Positions 31,387-38,839 of a stretch of 38,839 bases of DNA are shown here, one piece after another. The position numbers and the translations under genes were made by a program. The stretch comes from an uncultured Lachnospiraceae bacterium (GTDB taxonomy: Bacteria; Bacillota; Clostridia; Lachnospirales; Lachnospiraceae). The stretch spans positions 1 to 38,839 of the forward strand of contig CATLCV010000026.1 of NCBI GenBank assembly GCA_949893755.1, written 5' to 3'. Each line of letters begins with the position of its first letter. Within the stretch, counting starts at the first letter, position 1. The notes beneath the pieces were generated by a model. It did not search any database, was not told the origin of the DNA, and was given only the letters and a program-made list of their open reading frames with translations.

Positions 31387-32934
31387 TTAATATCCGTAAT
31401 CCCGGCTGATGACCGTCCCGTCAGCCGCATTGATGGTCAGGAGGCTGTGGGCAGGATCATCCTGAGTACGTGATTCGCCGTCAACAGTGAATTTATTTGT
31501 TCCGAAAAAATCCCACACAGGCACCAGGAGTCCGACAGTGCTGTCCATGCCCGGGTCATAGATTCTTGCATAACCCAGGGTGATCCTGTCGATGGTTATT
31601 TTGTCGGTGTTTTCGGAAAGGTAAAGGGGCATTGCCTGTCCGAAGATTTCCATGATTTCCGGAAATGTCAGCAATTCGATGTTATCAGCCAATGTTTCTT
31701 CAATTTTGTATAGATTTCTGATTACTGCTTTTTGCAGCCCGTCCTGATTGACATAGAACTCTACCGATTCATTAGCCCAGGTGTTCGACGGGGAGTGGCC
31801 GAAAGGGACACCTCCTCCGGGATGGGCTTCATATGTGATTGGGAATCCGTTGATGTTCCGTGTATATATGATTTTATAGCCGATATCTGTAAAAATCCAC
31901 TCTGCCTGCAGATCCTCGGGCATACAGTAGCTGATGCTTTTTTCCGTATACTTTGCGGAAAAATCAGAAAGCCCCAGCTGTTCCATATACCGATCCGCCA
32001 TTTGTACGGCCTGGGAAGGGGGAATCCCTGCAATCCGCCCGGCAATCTCCGGAGAGGGAACGTAACCATTGCCGGAAAAGGACATGTAAGGCCACCAGTC
32101 ATAACCGAACCAGGTTTCATCCGGATTCCTTCGGCTCTCTCGTGAGACTCGGATTTCCATATGACTGGGGCCGCTTTTTTTGAAAAAGTATTCGAATACA
32201 TGGCCGTCCATCTCAACGATTCCCGAAAAATCACTTCGTGCAAAAACGTCATCCGCAGGATCAGATTCCGGTGCGGACGGATCAAATCCGGGGGAAACCT
32301 TCACTTTTTCAACTGTCTCGGGAGCTTCTTTATAAACCTGTTCCCAATGCTCGATATCTTTTTCCAGGCTATATACGATTTCCGGATTCTTGCTGCCGCC
32401 GGCTCGGGAGGATGCAATATGGCCGTATGGATCTGTAAGGCCCTCCGTCTGAAATTCCCTGAGCCGCCGAAGCTTTTCACACGCCCATTCCTTTGTGGGC
32501 TGGTGATATCTGGCAGAGTCATAAACAGGAAGATCGCCGAAGAAAGCATGTGTGACCCGGTCGATCCAATCCTGGTCAAAGGGCTTTTGGCTGACCTTGC
32601 AGACAGAGACCTGATCCGTATCCGGGATTTCGATCCTGGCCTGGCAGGACAACTGTACATTGCCCGCCGGAAATTCCCTGGAAAAGGTGTTTGTCTCCGG
32701 AACCTGCAGACGTTCGGCAAGCGCATTTCTGCGGGCAGAGCCGGAACTGAGGCTGCCGGAAGGCTCGTTGTCAGGCTCCTTCGCATTTTCCGTATTGTCA
32801 GTTTTCTGGTAGCTGTCTGTATTCAGTTCAGTCTTTTCCTGTACATGGATATGCTTTTCGGGCTCTTTGCGGCAGCCTGCGGCAATACAGACCGACAGCA
32901 TGGTGAGGAAAAGCAGCAGGAATATCCTTTTCAA
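31387..32934 (-). CDS. Lipoprotein 5, paralogue of lipoprotein 4
   Basis: 515 residues. The start is TTG 32934, with AGAGG about ten bases before it, and the protein begins KRIFLLLFLTMLSVCIAAGC (lipid Cys21). The linker KHIHVQEKTELNTDSYQK matches lipoprotein 4. The folded part carries QLSCQARIEIPDTDQVSV, KPFDQDWIDRVTHAFFG, FYVNQDGLQKAVIRNLYKI, LLTFPEIMEIFGQ, RITLGYARIYD, LLVPVWDFFG and TINAADGTVI, ending in DYGY. It is the first gene of a lipoprotein 5 - lipoprotein 4 - L,D-transpeptidase series with gaps of 95 and 126 bases. Confidence 0.8.
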   Translation of the reverse strand: MKRIFLLLFLTMLSVCIAAGCRKEPEKHIHVQEKTELNTDSYQKTDNTENAKEPDNEPSGSLSSGSARRNALAERLQVPETNTFSREFPAGNVQLSCQARIEIPDTDQVSVCKVSQKPFDQDWIDRVTHAFFGDLPVYDSARYHQPTKEWACEKLRRLREFQTEGLTDPYGHIASSRAGGSKNPEIVYSLEKDIEHWEQVYKEAPETVEKVKVSPGFDPSAPESDPADDVFARSDFSGIVEMDGHVFEYFFKKSGPSHMEIRVSRESRRNPDETWFGYDWWPYMSFSGNGYVPSPEIAGRIAGIPPSQAVQMADRYMEQLGLSDFSAKYTEKSISYCMPEDLQAEWIFTDIGYKIIYTRNINGFPITYEAHPGGGVPFGHSPSNTWANESVEFYVNQDGLQKAVIRNLYKIEETLADNIELLTFPEIMEIFGQAMPLYLSENTDKITIDRITLGYARIYDPGMDSTVGLLVPVWDFFGTNKFTVDGESRTQDDPAHSLLTINAADGTVISRDYGY

Positions 32935-32999
32935 CGGTATTACCTCTTTCCCACAAAAATCCCTTTTTATTACACTGTCTGATAATTCATTTTTCAGGA

Positions 33000-33845
33000 T
33001 TATGATTTTAAAGTTAATCTGGGAAGGCTATCCAGGCTTACCTCCTTCAGCGTCTGCAACTGCTGTACTGCCAATTGCCGAAGTAATTCCATTCTCTCTT
33101 TCTGCAACTTTCCCTGATTTATCAGAACTGCATTGTAACTTTCCAGATTCGCAAGCACTAATAATTGATCCAGTGTTGCAGCATCCCGCATATTTCCTTT
33201 TTCGGCTGGGTTTTCCTCTTTCCATTGCTTTGCCGTTTTTCCAAACAAAACAACGTTCAACAGATCTGCTTCATTGGCATATGTGTAAGCTATCTGGGCA
33301 GACGTTAATTCCGGCGGTATCAAATTGTCTTTGATGGCATCGGTATGTATCCTGTAGTTTAACTTAGAAATTTCTCTGTTTAAATTCCAATTCAAAGATA
33401 GCCGGCTGTTCTCATCGGCCTTCAATCGCCGATAATCCTTCATGATATATAATTGAAATTCAGGAGAAATCCAAGTTGCAAAGGACATGGCAATATCACT
33501 GTGGGCATATGTTCCGCCATAACGCCCTGCTTTTGAAACAATGCCGATAGCACCGGTCGTTTCTATCCATTTCTTCGGAGACATAGTAAAGGCGTTTGCA
33601 CCTGCCGGCTTTTTAAACCCCTCGAATTCGAGGGGGTTAAAATCTGAATTGTGCAGCCTTTCCCATAATCCCAAAAATTCTATTACATCACGATTTCTCA
33701 TCCAGTTTTGAATAACCGACGTTGGATCATCACTTTTATACCGGGCAATATCTGTCAATGAAATAAATTCATTCTCAAAATCCTGCGTATAAATTCCAAT
33801 ATCTATTCCATTTGCATGAATTGTATCCTTGATTAGTTTTCCCAT
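33000..33845 (-). CDS. KilA-N domain protein
   Basis: 281 residues. Residues about 15-140 form a KilA-N domain: FISLTDIARYKSDDPTSVIQ, WMRNRDVIEFLGLWE, KKWIETTGAIGIVSKAGRYG, then GTYAHSDIAMSFATWISPEFQLYI. The rest is helical (YRRLKADENSRLSLNWNLNR and a leucine-rich end). KilA-N proteins are DNA-binding proteins of large DNA viruses and phages, also found as single accessory genes in bacterial genomes. The gene is clearly AT-richer than its neighbours and has no phage genes beside it, so it was probably acquired. Role unknown. Confidence 0.9.
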   Translation of the reverse strand: MGKLIKDTIHANGIDIGIYTQDFENEFISLTDIARYKSDDPTSVIQNWMRNRDVIEFLGLWERLHNSDFNPLEFEGFKKPAGANAFTMSPKKWIETTGAIGIVSKAGRYGGTYAHSDIAMSFATWISPEFQLYIMKDYRRLKADENSRLSLNWNLNREISKLNYRIHTDAIKDNLIPPELTSAQIAYTYANEADLLNVVLFGKTAKQWKEENPAEKGNMRDAATLDQLLVLANLESYNAVLINQGKLQKERMELLRQLAVQQLQTLKEVSLDSLPRLTLKS

Positions 33846-33929
33846 CGTCCCTCCAACATATCACAATTTTTCTCTAATCCTTTAGCCCCTGTTCATTGTC
33901 ATTACAAACGTATTATCGGTAGTCCTCCT

Positions 33930-35378
33930 CTATGTTATCTCAATATGCATTCCGATGCAAGTCCCTTTTTCGGGAGTGCTTCGGATTTCCAGGCGGCCGC
34001 CGTGGAGACGGGCGATCTGGAGGCACAGGGAAAGGCCGAGGCCGGCGCCGCCCTGCTTTCGGGAGCGGGATTTATTTACCATATAAAAGGGCTCTGTGAT
34101 CCGGGCGATCTCATCCTGGGGGATGCCGATCCCTTCGTCCTTTACAAAGATCCCGGAGGCTGTCCCGATCAGGCGGATGCGGGAACCGGGAGGGCTGGCT
34201 TTGCAGGCGTTGTCGATGAGGTTGGTGATGAAGCTTTGCAGGAGGTCGGCATCCCCTTCGACGTGAAAATCCTGTTTCAGGTTGATCTGCAGGCGGAGGT
34301 TCTTTTCTTTCAGGCGGTAGTGGGTGACCTCTTTTGCCTGGGAGAAAAGCGCGGCCACGGAACAGGGCTTCTTTTCGATCGTGTCCTCCCGGGACAGATC
34401 GGTGAGCAGGAGCATTTTCGCGGAAAGGCGGGAGAGGCGGATGCATTCTTCTTCGATATAATGCAGGGCGTCGGCCTGTTTGAGGGGAGGAAGCTGGACT
34501 CTCTGCAGCAGCTCCGCATATCCCTGGATCCCGGTCATGGGAGTTTTCAGCTCGTGGGCCAGGGAGCCGATGAGCTGGCGCTGGGTTTCGTTCATTTCCG
34601 CAAGGGTGCGGATGTGCTCCTCGATTCGCTCCGCCATTTGATTGAAGCTCCGGGAGACCTCGCCCACCTCATCGGTTCCCGGATGCTCCACACGCTTTTC
34701 ATAATCCCCCTCCGCGATCACATTTGCCGCGTCGCGCAGAAGGTAGAAGGGGGCCAGGATCCGCCGGAGAATGTATGTAAGCAGCAGGGCCAGAAAGACG
34801 GAAAGGAGCAGGGCCACGGCAACGCCCTGGAAAAAGAGCAGACGTTTGGACTCATAGACGGAGGTGATGTCGCGGTAGTGGAGGATGCGCAGGGTGCCCA
34901 GCGAATTTATGGGATTCTCTTTGTCATAGACTTTCTCATCCCGAAAAAGGATCATCAGATGGCGGCCGTTTATCTCTTCCAGAAAGATGTCCTGCTGCGG
35001 AGACTCTATGCCCATGTTCACAAAAGTAGCGGGGATTGTGTCTTTCTCCGATCCGCTGGAAAGCTCTGACATGTCGAACTTGTAGGGACTGAGATTGTAC
35101 AGCTCTTCATTTCCGTAATAGAGGACGGCGTTTTCGCTGTAGCTGGGGGTAAATGTGGCCAGGGCGGCGTATTTTGCGCCGCGGACATCGTGATATTCTT
35201 TTTGTATGAAATCCTTGTGGAAACGGAATGTTTCCGATAGCAGCCGGTCCTCCTCGTAGGCGCGGATATTTTCAATGATCTGCTTCTGGGTCTTTGACAG
35301 GTTCCAGATGGAGAATGCCTGGGACAGGAAAAGGAGCAGGCTGACCGAGGCCAGGGTGATCTTGGTTCTCAGTTTCAT
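33930..35378 (-). CDS. HAMP-domain sensor histidine kinase
   Basis: 482 residues. Transmembrane helices at about 8-25 and 182-203 bracket an extracytoplasmic sensor of about 155 residues. HAMP follows at 205-260. The HisKA motif GSLAHELKTPMTGIQGYAEL has phospho-acceptor H275. The catalytic domain has the N box FITNLIDNACKAS, the G1 box VKDEGIGIPQDE, the F box EPFYMVNKS and the G2 box GGAGLGLSLC. All catalytic residues are present. Its start overlaps the response-regulator stop by four bases (ATGA), so the pair is coupled. The signal is unknown. Confidence 0.95.
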   Translation of the reverse strand: MKLRTKITLASVSLLLFLSQAFSIWNLSKTQKQIIENIRAYEEDRLLSETFRFHKDFIQKEYHDVRGAKYAALATFTPSYSENAVLYYGNEELYNLSPYKFDMSELSSGSEKDTIPATFVNMGIESPQQDIFLEEINGRHLMILFRDEKVYDKENPINSLGTLRILHYRDITSVYESKRLLFFQGVAVALLLSVFLALLLTYILRRILAPFYLLRDAANVIAEGDYEKRVEHPGTDEVGEVSRSFNQMAERIEEHIRTLAEMNETQRQLIGSLAHELKTPMTGIQGYAELLQRVQLPPLKQADALHYIEEECIRLSRLSAKMLLLTDLSREDTIEKKPCSVAALFSQAKEVTHYRLKEKNLRLQINLKQDFHVEGDADLLQSFITNLIDNACKASPPGSRIRLIGTASGIFVKDEGIGIPQDEIARITEPFYMVNKSRSRKQGGAGLGLSLCLQIARLHGGRLEIRSTPEKGTCIGMHIEIT

Positions 35379-36130
35379 GGCGATTCCTCCTCCGGGCTCT
35401 TCGATGCATGTTCCTGTTTTTTTGTGTGTGCCGCTTTTTCAGATGGCATTTCCTCCTCCGGGCGGTCCTCCAGCCGGTATCCGATGCGGGGGACGGTCTT
35501 TATGACATCCTGGAAGCCCAGTTTTTTGCGGATCCTTCCGACATGGACATCAATGGTCCGGGTCTCGCCGTCAAATTCCACACCCCAGAGCATCTGCAGG
35601 AGCTGCTCCCGGCTGAGGGCTATATTTTTATACCGGACCAGGAGCAGAAGGCAGTCAAATTCCATGGGTTTGAAGGGGATGACGGTTCCGGCTCTGCGCA
35701 CGATCCGCTCCTTCGGGAGGATTTCCACATCCCGGATGCGGTAGCAGTCTTCGGCTTTTTTCTGGAAACGGTCCAGGACCTTTTCGACCCGTACCAGGAG
35801 CTCCAGCATTTCAAAGGGCTTGACGATGTAGTCCTCAGCGCCGTCGGTGAGCCCCTTTACCTTGCTGTGCAGGTCGCCCCGGGCGGTCAGGAAAATGACC
35901 GGAATGCGGCGAGCCTGTAGCTCGGGGAGGAGTTCAAAGCCGTCCTTCCCGGGAAGCATCACGTCCAGGAGCGCCAGATCGTAGGAAACGGCGGGGTTCT
36001 CCAGGAGATGGCTGCTGAGGGCGGCGCCGTCGAAAAAGGGGACAGGCTCGTAGCCTGCGGTTTCCAGGTTGAGGCAAATGAGTTCGTTGATGTGTTCTTC
36101 GTCTTCGATCACAAGTATTTTACAGGTCAT
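35375..36130 (-). CDS. OmpR/PhoB-family response regulator
   Basis: 251 residues. Receiver at 1-120: D10/E11 acidic pocket, D56 acceptor in LALLDVMLPGKDGFELL, T82 and K104 in YIVKPFEMLE. The winged helix at about 128-225 shows LPKERIVRRAG, PMEFDCLLLLVRYKNIALSR, EFDGETRTIDVHVGRIRKKL and TVPRIGYRLED. A charged tail of about 27 residues after GYRLED is longer than usual. Starts and stops overlap by four bases on both sides (RCC1 gene before, kinase after), so the three genes form one translation-coupled operon. Confidence 0.96.
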   Translation of the reverse strand: MTCKILVIEDEEHINELICLNLETAGYEPVPFFDGAALSSHLLENPAVSYDLALLDVMLPGKDGFELLPELQARRIPVIFLTARGDLHSKVKGLTDGAEDYIVKPFEMLELLVRVEKVLDRFQKKAEDCYRIRDVEILPKERIVRRAGTVIPFKPMEFDCLLLLVRYKNIALSREQLLQMLWGVEFDGETRTIDVHVGRIRKKLGFQDVIKTVPRIGYRLEDRPEEEMPSEKAAHTKKQEHASKSPEEESP

Positions 36131-37326
36131 GGTTGGATTCCTTTTTTGGTCAGTTTATTTTCATCTTCTCTGTCGGTTCCGATCTCAAGCTGACCGACCA
36201 GAGTTTTGACTTCTTCCTCGGAATAAGGCTTGATCTCTACAGGAACAAAGGTATCGGAATAGGTATGGGTGGTTTCAGCTGCCAGATCTCCGGTCTGGAA
36301 AATGTTTTTTTCGGTCTTGCCCAGCCGGTGCCCGGCGGCCAGAGTGGTTCCGTCCTTTAACTGGACAAAGATGTTGAAAAGATAAACGGTCTCATATTTC
36401 ATGATTTCCGGAATGTCTTCCAAAGGGCTGTTCATTTCGATCTGCTCCGGCCAGACCATCCGGACGTCTTCGAGCACCTTGCAGGGGGTGCGGATGTAGT
36501 CGTCACCGGTAACGGGGGTTCCGCATTCGCCAAAAATATTGAGTCCCCAGGTGTACAGTTCTCCATTCTCGCTGATGGCCGCGCCGGTATAGTCGCCGGT
36601 TGCGGCATAGATACAGTGATCCAGGAGCTTCTGCGGGGAGGTGCTGAGCATTCGGGAGGGGTCGGATCCGGCATGGACTGGTTTCGAGGGAGCAATGCGG
36701 TCCGTTCCATAGGTACTCATGTACTGGCCCCACCACCATACGCTGCCGTCTGTTTTCAGGGCCGTAATGGATTCTCTGCCGGCCCTCGCATAGGCGACCT
36801 GGTCCATCAGGAGGACCGGGCGGGTGATCTTATCCGCATTGGCACAATCGTAAGCTATATGCTCCTGATCCTGGCCGAGCAGATTGTACAGGTTGGAGCC
36901 CATGCCATACAGTTCGCCGTTTTCGGTCAGATAGATGCAGAAATAGCCGTTCACGGAGCAGTCTACGGAAACCACATGTTCGGCGATCCGGACCGGGGTG
37001 CCGGAGTAGACGTCCAGGTAGTTGGTTTCACCGGTTCCCAGCTGGCCGTATGTATTTGTGCCGAATCCCCAGAGGTTGGACTGGCTGTCAATGAAGTATC
37101 TGTTCAGGCCGGTGACCTTGTTGGTGATGTAGCAGTCTGAGAGGGAGAAGGCATCGGGTGTTTCAGTCAGGCCGGGAGAATGGGTGTAAAATACAGGGGG
37201 AGTGCAAAAGGACGCGCGGAGGGCGGGCAGTGCCAGGATGGAGACCATGGCGATGATAAAAACGGGCAGCAGGATGAGGACGGCGGTTCGGATTTTGGGA
37301 TGGGATTTTTGCGGGGTGGTATTCAT
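36127..37326 (-). CDS. Membrane-anchored RCC1-repeat (beta-propeller) protein
   Basis: 399 residues from ATG 37326, with AAGGAGG eight bases upstream; 41 more upstream codons are open but lack a ribosome site. One N-terminal helix (TAVLILLPVFIIAMVSILAL) anchors it, with the rest outside. RCC1-type blades are visible: SNLWGFGTNTYGQLGTGE, GELYGMGSNLYNLLGQD, GSVWWWGQYMSTYGT and GELYTWGLNIFGECGTP, plus a weaker KDGTTLAAG. This gives four or five of the seven blades of a full propeller. The stop overlaps the response-regulator start by four bases, so it probably supplies a sensory or accessory function to the two-component pair. Confidence 0.85.
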   Translation of the reverse strand: MNTTPQKSHPKIRTAVLILLPVFIIAMVSILALPALRASFCTPPVFYTHSPGLTETPDAFSLSDCYITNKVTGLNRYFIDSQSNLWGFGTNTYGQLGTGETNYLDVYSGTPVRIAEHVVSVDCSVNGYFCIYLTENGELYGMGSNLYNLLGQDQEHIAYDCANADKITRPVLLMDQVAYARAGRESITALKTDGSVWWWGQYMSTYGTDRIAPSKPVHAGSDPSRMLSTSPQKLLDHCIYAATGDYTGAAISENGELYTWGLNIFGECGTPVTGDDYIRTPCKVLEDVRMVWPEQIEMNSPLEDIPEIMKYETVYLFNIFVQLKDGTTLAAGHRLGKTEKNIFQTGDLAAETTHTYSDTFVPVEIKPYSEEEVKTLVGQLEIGTDREDENKLTKKGIQP

Positions 37327-37357
37327 GGCGGGGGCCTCCTTCAAAAGTTCTTTCCTT

Positions 37358-37386
37358 ATTTTATAACATTTGCAGGGGATTTTCAA
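37358..37386 (-). promoter_or_regulatory. Promoter of the RCC1/two-component operon
   Basis: On the minus strand TTGAAA (37381-37386) and TAAAAT (37358-37363) are 17 bases apart, about 30 bases before the RCC1 start. Confidence 0.6.
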
Positions 37387-37465
37387 TTTGGGGATGTAAA
37401 CATATTGTAAAAGGTTAGAGGGCCGGATATGACAGTGAACATCCTGCAAGGTAATAAGAACTAAT

Positions 37466-37493
37466 AATCATTCCAATTCCAGGAATAATGATT
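37466..37493. promoter_or_regulatory. Imperfect palindrome upstream of the RCC1 operon
   Basis: AATCATTCC and GGAATAATGATT are complementary except for one bulged base, around 7 bases. It lies about 80 bases upstream of the RCC1 operon promoter. Possible regulator site. The rest of 37450-37672 is GC-rich sequence with repeated GCCGGC words and no gene seen. Confidence 0.3.
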
Positions 37494-37672
37494 ATAATAA
37501 ATAACAGCTTAAGCAAATCGGAGAAAAAGGAGCAGAGGAAGATGGGAAAGAGTGCCGGCAGATATTTTGGATTAGGATAGTAGTTTCGGAGCGCGGGTCC
37601 GGCCGCCGGCCAGGTGCTGCCGGCAGGCGGATCCGCAGGCTGAATGCATAGAACGGAGGAGCCTGGAGTGCA

Positions 37673-38518
37673 TCAGTAGTCCAGGACCTTCCCGTTGAAG
37701 CTGCATTTTTGCCGGAATTCCCTGGGCGTCATACCGGTTTCTTTTTTAAAGGCTCTGGAAAACGCGAAGGGGTTCTGGTAGCCGCTGGAAAATGCGATAT
37801 TCTCCACTGAAATACTGGTACGCAGCAGCAGTTCCTTGGCATTCGCCATCCTGGCGGTGATCAGGAAGGCCTGGGGCGAGGTGTTGAGATGTTTCTTGAA
37901 CAGCCCGAACAGGTAGCTGCGGCTGATATGGAGGTACTCGGCGACATCGGACACCGTGATATCCAGGATGGTGCTTTTGTTGATGTAGTCGATGGCCCTG
38001 GAAATGTAAAAGTTGTCAAGGGAGTCCGTATCCCCGTAAGAGGCTTCGGTCTGCTGCCCGAGCATGGCAAGGATCCGATAAAGGATACTCTGGATGTAGC
38101 ATTCGTCAGCCGGAGTCAGCGGGGCGTGTTCCATCATTTCAAATATGGCCTCCCGGTAGGGCTCTGCGTCGGCTACGGCAAGGAGCGGGGAGGATTCGGT
38201 AAAGCGGCAGTGCTGCAGCAGGGTTGGCGCAACTGTTCCGTTAAAACAGATCCAGACATAGGTCCACGGGTCTGAGGGCTCGGCCTTGTAATAGGTGACA
38301 ACATCAGGGGGCACGAGAAAACACTGGTTCTTCCGGAGTACATAGTGGCGGTCATTGATGAAATAATGTCCCTGTCCTTCCAGAATGAAATGGATGATGT
38401 AATACCTTCGGATGGAGGGACCGAAAAACTGGGCAGGCTCACAGTTTTCGTATCCGCAGGAAACGAGAAACAGCTCTTCAGAGTTGGTTTTGCGGTGCAT
38501 GACAAGCTTGTCATCCAT
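37673..38518 (-). CDS. AraC-family regulator with cupin sensor domain
   Basis: 281 residues from ATG 38518 with GGAGG upstream. Residues about 15-150 are the AraC-type cupin domain (YIIHFILEGQGHYFINDRHY, QCFLVPPDVVTYYKAEPSDPW). Residues about 180-275 carry the two helix-turn-helix units (VSDVAEYLHISRSYLFGLFK; ENIAFSSGYQNPFAFSRAFK) followed by GMTPREFRQK. Such regulators usually control sugar-use genes. The start overlaps the end of the YesL-type gene by eight bases, which supports a polysaccharide or oligosaccharide uptake locus continuing beyond the right edge. Confidence 0.95.
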   Translation of the reverse strand: MDDKLVMHRKTNSEELFLVSCGYENCEPAQFFGPSIRRYYIIHFILEGQGHYFINDRHYVLRKNQCFLVPPDVVTYYKAEPSDPWTYVWICFNGTVAPTLLQHCRFTESSPLLAVADAEPYREAIFEMMEHAPLTPADECYIQSILYRILAMLGQQTEASYGDTDSLDNFYISRAIDYINKSTILDITVSDVAEYLHISRSYLFGLFKKHLNTSPQAFLITARMANAKELLLRTSISVENIAFSSGYQNPFAFSRAFKKETGMTPREFRQKCSFNGKVLDY

Positions 38519-38839
38519 GATCAGCCACCTCCTGTGCTTCTTGTTCGAGATACGGCCTGAACATGCGGTAGAACAGCAGCGAATTCAGATATGCAGTCAG
38601 TCCGAAGCCGAAGAAAAACCAGCAGCATGCGTAGAGCGGAAGCAGGCCGGTGTCCAGCCAGGTCATCACCATAGGCAGGGTCGAGATCAGAATGATCAGC
38701 AGGGTGGAAGGCAGATGAGAGAACGCAAAGAGCAGGGCATTTTTTAACTGCATTTTCCAGGTGCCTTTGAACGCGGCGATCACAGGAAATACATAGAACG
38801 CCGTAATTGCCAGAAGGACCGCGGTTCCGCAGGTGAGCA
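38511..38839 (-). CDS. YesL-family (DUF624) membrane protein, 5' end outside window
   Basis: The frame is open from the right edge to the TGA at 38511, about 108 codons; an internal GTG or ATG should not be taken as the start. The visible part is LLAITAFYVFPVIAAFKGTW, then LKNALLFAFSHLPSTLLIIL and two more hydrophobic segments. This fits the C-terminal half of DUF624/YesL proteins, where YVFPL...N and the LKNA motif are conserved. These proteins accompany carbohydrate ABC transporters. An AraC regulator overlaps it. Confidence 0.85.
   Translation of the reverse strand, partial: LTCGTAVLLAITAFYVFPVIAAFKGTWKMQLKNALLFAFSHLPSTLLIILISTLPMVMTWLDTGLLPLYACCWFFFGFGLTAYLNSLLFYRMFRPYLEQEAQEVADHG

Noticed and set aside
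33618..33635. Perfect palindrome CCCCTCGAATTCGAGGGG inside the KilA-N gene
   Set aside because: It encodes the PLEFEG segment that belongs to the domain, so chance from coding constraints is the simpler explanation.

Overview
The window looks like a chromosomal segment of a gut-type Bacillota, most likely Lachnospiraceae. The grounds are a base composition near 50% G+C with AT-richer islands, strong AGGAGG-type ribosome binding sites, tightly packed operons, a clostridial-type short NadB with NiaR (3H domain), YitT-family proteins, a PDGL-domain CbiM, and large families of signal-II lipoproteins next to small ABC permeases. No ribosomal RNA, tRNA, CRISPR array or complete insertion sequence was seen. 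The assignment to a lineage is inference from gene content, not from a marker gene.

Layout. 1-950 (minus): the 5' part of an Rpn/PD-(D/E)XK-type gene that runs off the left edge. 1210-4460 (plus): a small zinc-ribbon protein, then an XRE regulator, a four-helix membrane protein and a two-gene ABC-2 exporter. 4624-5715 (minus): a response-regulator receiver fused to a small alarmone (p)ppGpp synthetase domain. 6005-8703 (plus): the Ni/Co energy-coupling-factor importer CbiM-CbiQ-CbiO. 8721-9853 (plus): a strong promoter, a yybP-ykoY (manganese) riboswitch with an attenuator, an unknown coiled-coil protein and a YccF protein. 9901-11806: a LysR regulator divergent from a YczE-like membrane protein. 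11976-13480: a CofE-like ligase and an orphan PTS IIB. 13748-17899: the de novo NAD operon nadA-nadB-nadC-niaR, interrupted by two structured intergenic elements, one of which has the form of a 153-bp MITE. 18022-18876: a YitT protein.

19204-27217 (plus) is an unusual operon of three paralogous lipoproteins, three ABC-type membrane proteins and one ATPase. 27365-32934 (minus) carries an orphan AbrB/MazE-like antitoxin, a membrane-anchored L,D-transpeptidase with a repeat-rich N-terminus, and two more lipoproteins that share the C-terminal layout of the first three. 33000-33845 is an AT-rich KilA-N gene. 33930-37326 (minus) is a three-gene overlapping operon: a membrane-anchored RCC1 beta-propeller, an OmpR-type response regulator and a HAMP histidine kinase. 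37673-38839 (minus) has an AraC regulator overlapping the end of a YesL (DUF624) gene that leaves the window.

The most promising undescribed systems are the five-lipoprotein/ABC locus, the receiver-alarmone synthetase fusion, the manganese-riboswitch-controlled unknown gene pair, and the RCC1-two-component operon.
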